Shown piece after piece: positions 14,251 through 15,784 of a stretch of 15,784 bases of DNA. Position 1 is the stretch's first letter. Each line of letters starts with the position of its first letter. The DNA comes from JAGMDK01 sp023128695 (lineage in GTDB: Bacteria > Planctomycetota > Phycisphaerae > UBA1845 > Fen-1342), in contig DAOVQG010000078.1 of assembly GCA_030628805.1 (NCBI GenBank), positions 1 to 15,784 on the forward strand. The letters run 5' to 3'. The notes below the pieces were generated by a model that was not told where the DNA came from, did not search any database, and was given only the letters and a program-made list of their open reading frames with translations. The position numbers and the translations under genes are program-made.

Positions 14251-14404
14251 CTAGTACTCTGTCATGCTCTCGTTTTCGGGCGACACAACGCGTGTGCCAC
14301 TGCTCTTGAGCAGTGCCGGGGCCATTGTCGGTCCAAGAAGACACTGCTCAAGAGCAGTGGCACACACAACGCGACCCGAAAGCCAAAGCGTGACGATGCA
14401 CTAG
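14251..14404. mobile_element. MITE-like nested palindrome of 154 bp with CTAG ends
   Basis: The element runs from CTAGTACTCTGTCA to TGACGATGCACTAG. The innermost arms, 14292-14315 and 14342-14365, are perfect 24-bp inverted repeats around a 26-nt loop, and each arm contains its own palindrome (CACTGCTCTTGAGCAGTG). Outside them the inverted match continues imperfectly for about 40 bp to the CTAG tips. There is no coding capacity. A second, rearranged copy of the inner part lies at 15666-15770. It lies between the SppA gene and the amidotransferase gene, and could fold into a strong cruciform or terminator-like stem. Confidence 0.7.
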
Positions 14405-14432
14405 TCCTGCTGTCTCGCAAATTGTGTATCTC

Positions 14433-15011
14433 ATGATCGTGCTGATCGATAATTACGATTCGTTCACCTACAACCTCGTGCAGCGGATCGGCGAACTCGA
14501 TCCCGCCATCGAGATCCGCGTCTACCGCAATGACCAGGTCACGTTGGAGCGAATCGAGACCGACCGGCCCGGCCATATCATTATCTCGCCCGGACCGTGC
14601 ACGCCGCGCGAGGGCGGGATCAGCAACGACGTGATTCGGCACTTCGCCGGACGTGTCCCGCTGTTCGGCGTGTGCCTCGGTCACCAGTGTATCGGATACG
14701 TCAGCGGCGCGAGCATCATCCGTGCTCGGCGGCTGATGCACGGCAAGACCAGCCTGATCCGCCATGACGGACGGGGCGTTTTCAAGGGGCTGAGCAATCC
14801 CTTTGAGGCCACCCGCTACCATTCGCTGATCATCCAGGAAGGCACGCTCCCCGACGACTACGTCGTTTGCGCCACCAGCGACGACGACCCCTCCGAGATC
14901 ATGGGTATCCGCCATCGCCGGTGGCCCGTGCACGGCGTCCAGTTCCACCCCGAGAGCTTCCTGACCCTCGAAGGGAGCAAACTGCTTGCCAATTTCCTCG
15001 GAATCGGGTAG
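14433..15011 (+). CDS. Glutamine amidotransferase of anthranilate / aminodeoxychorismate synthase (TrpG/PabA family)
   Basis: Cleaves glutamine and passes ammonia to a chorismate-using partner (TrpE for tryptophan, PabB for folate). The 192-residue product is a class I amidotransferase of normal length. It starts MIVLIDNYDSFTYNLVQRIG, with the oxyanion loop IIISPGPCTPREGG. The nucleophile is Cys81 in FGVCLGHQCIGYV and the triad is completed by His172 and Glu174 in HGVQFHPESF. The family signature SPGPCTP and GxCLGHQ fit TrpG and PabA equally, and one protein often serves both, so I give no symbol. ATG at 14433 is taken; a GTG at 14424 is in frame, and neither has a clear ribosome site. No trpE or pabB lies in the window. 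The lipoprotein gene follows 9 nt later and is likely cotranscribed. Confidence 0.93.
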   Translation: MIVLIDNYDSFTYNLVQRIGELDPAIEIRVYRNDQVTLERIETDRPGHIIISPGPCTPREGGISNDVIRHFAGRVPLFGVCLGHQCIGYVSGASIIRARRLMHGKTSLIRHDGRGVFKGLSNPFEATRYHSLIIQEGTLPDDYVVCATSDDDPSEIMGIRHRRWPVHGVQFHPESFLTLEGSKLLANFLGIG

Positions 15012-15020
15012 GCGTATGCT

Positions 15021-15596
15021 ATGCGAACTATGCTCGGCATCATTGTGGTTTGCGGCTCGCTCTGGCTGGGGACCGGGTGTGAGAAACGCGGCCGGGACGT
15101 GACCGTCATGCCCGCCCCGCATGAATTGCCGCCGCTCGAGTACGTTCGGCGGAGCCCACATCAAGGGGAGGTAAAAGTGATCGGCCGCGTCGAGGAGCCG
15201 GTGGTTGCACTGGTGCCGAGTTTTGAGGAGCCTGAGCTGACCCCGGAGGAGCGTGCCGCCGTGGGAGAAGACGGGCCGGAGTACAAGCCCTTGCTCTTTA
15301 ATGATCTCGTTTGGACGCCGAGCACGAGCGTGGGGGACTGGTATGGGGGAATAAACACTTACGCCTCAGGTCTCGGCGGGGCGGACACAATTCACGAGTC
15401 GATGGTCACGCAACGGTATCACGTAAGCGGGTGGGGGGGAGCCGCGATCGGGATCGGCGCCAACGTTCCGCTTCCGGGCCACACCTATCGTCCCGACTGG
15501 CGTTTCCGAGCTGTGGGGCCTGCGGGTGGTCTCAGCGTCGGGATCGGCCGGGCCAGCGAAATCGCGAAACACGAAGAGAGGCGCCGCGAGGATTAG
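15021..15596 (+). CDS. Small lipoprotein of unknown function, Gly/aromatic-rich C-terminus
   Basis: A 191-residue product that starts MRTMLGIIVVCGSLWLGTGC, a short lipoprotein signal with Cys20 as the likely modified residue (the -3 position is Gly, so the lipobox is not ideal). A Pro/Glu-rich linker runs to about residue 90. The C-terminal half is rich in Gly, Trp and Tyr (DWYGGINTYASGLGG, YHVSGWGGAAIGIGANVPLP), as in surface-exposed or amyloid-like segments. The protein ends in a charged tail (EIAKHEERRRED). No family is recognised. GGGTAGG about 8 nt before the ATG may serve as a ribosome site. It begins 9 nt after the amidotransferase stop. Its TAG stop belongs to a repeat end (TTAGTGCTTCGTCA), so the C-terminus may have been altered by an insertion. 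Confidence 0.72.
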   Translation: MRTMLGIIVVCGSLWLGTGCEKRGRDVTVMPAPHELPPLEYVRRSPHQGEVKVIGRVEEPVVALVPSFEEPELTPEERAAVGEDGPEYKPLLFNDLVWTPSTSVGDWYGGINTYASGLGGADTIHESMVTQRYHVSGWGGAAIGIGANVPLPGHTYRPDWRFRAVGPAGGLSVGIGRASEIAKHEERRRED

Positions 15597-15784
15597 TGCT
15601 TCGTCAGAAGTCAATTGACGGGCAGGGCCATGGCAGGGAGGGCGAGGCTCCTGCCGAGCCAAGCCGTGTGCCACTGCTCTTGAGCAGTGCCCAAGCGAGC
15701 GCCGGTCCGAAAAGACACTGCTCAAGCGACCGCCGGTCGGAAAAGACACTGCTCAAGAGCAGTGGCACACACGCCGAGCGGGAG
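15593..15784. mobile_element. Second MITE-like palindrome with a 31-bp internal duplication, joined to a family B repeat
   Basis: It begins TTAGTGCTTCGTCA, like the ends at 12567 and 14251. GTCAATTGAC (15610-15619) is a palindrome and 15636-15660 is a family B copy in reverse orientation. The arms 15666-15689 and 15747-15770 are the same perfect 24-bp inverted pair as at 14292-14315 and 14342-14365. The loop differs: 15692-15722 and 15723-15753 form a 31-bp tandem duplication with two differences, the second copy running into the right arm. The right outer end lies beyond the window if it exists. Confidence 0.65.

Noticed and set aside
13202..14344. Minus-strand open frame of 380 codons opposite the SppA gene
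   Set aside because: The plus strand has a complete S49 protease with catalytic residues; the antisense product is Arg/Gly/His-rich with no recognisable motif.
14262..15164. Minus-strand open frame opposite the amidotransferase gene
   Set aside because: Spans the palindromic element and a complete TrpG/PabA-type gene on the other strand; no motif of its own.

Overview
The window is a high-GC bacterial chromosome segment that most resembles an uncultured planctomycete, probably of the Phycisphaerae type. That is an inference. It rests on a secreted protein with Asp/Cys-rich thrombospondin-type-3 repeats of the 'DCNxNGVPDDxDIADGTSxDCDGDGVPDxCE' style, on an ECF sigma / FecR-like anti-sigma / STN-domain gene set, on a secreted protein with a 'YHAKNGRWPEEL...DPFSNKPF...YSVSENGVDDGG' tail, on several lipoproteins, and above all on many short palindromic repeats between genes. 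I see no rRNA, tRNA, CRISPR array or intact mobile element.

Layout. 1-198: repeats. 199-2514 (-): dipeptidyl-peptidase IV-type serine peptidase whose 5' end is coded partly by palindromic repeats, preceded by a short remnant of another coding region (2511-2621, -). 2809-4872 (+): secreted protein with three PPC-like domains, calcium-binding TSP3 repeats and a C-terminal Cys/TM/Arg tail. 4975-6276 (+): secreted planctomycete-type protein of unknown function. 6277-6397: convergent gap holding two copies of a 29-bp palindromic repeat. 6398-7255 (-): solitary MalG-type sugar ABC permease. 7276-7473 (-): decayed transposase C-terminus. 9887 down to 7498 (-): operon of ECF sigma factor, FecR-like anti-sigma factor and an exported protein with STN-like modules. 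9888-10327: divergent gap with two opposed arrays of a 7-bp repeat. 10328-10813 (+): small membrane-anchored protein. 10928-12436 (+): sulfatase-fold lipoprotein with Thr where sulfatases have Cys/Ser. 12437-12724: gap almost filled by repeat elements. 12725-13099 (-): small zincin-like metallopeptidase. 13187-14218 (+): lipoprotein form of the SppA signal peptide peptidase. 14251-14404: MITE-like nested palindrome. 14433-15011 (+): glutamine amidotransferase of the TrpG/PabA family, followed 9 nt later by a small lipoprotein gene (15021-15596). 15597-15784: a second copy of the MITE-like palindrome with an internal 31-bp duplication.

How the genes work together. The only clear functional unit is the three-gene ECF operon, with gaps of 22 and 10 nt. 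Most other genes look like separate transcription units, many exported or lipid-anchored: peptidases (DPP4, SppA), a hydrolase and adhesion-type proteins. The ABC permease has no partner genes, and a transposase scar sits where they would be expected. No new defence or mobile system is evident. The most unusual material is the repeat landscape, which supplies or abuts the ends of several genes, together with the sigma/anti-sigma/STN module.
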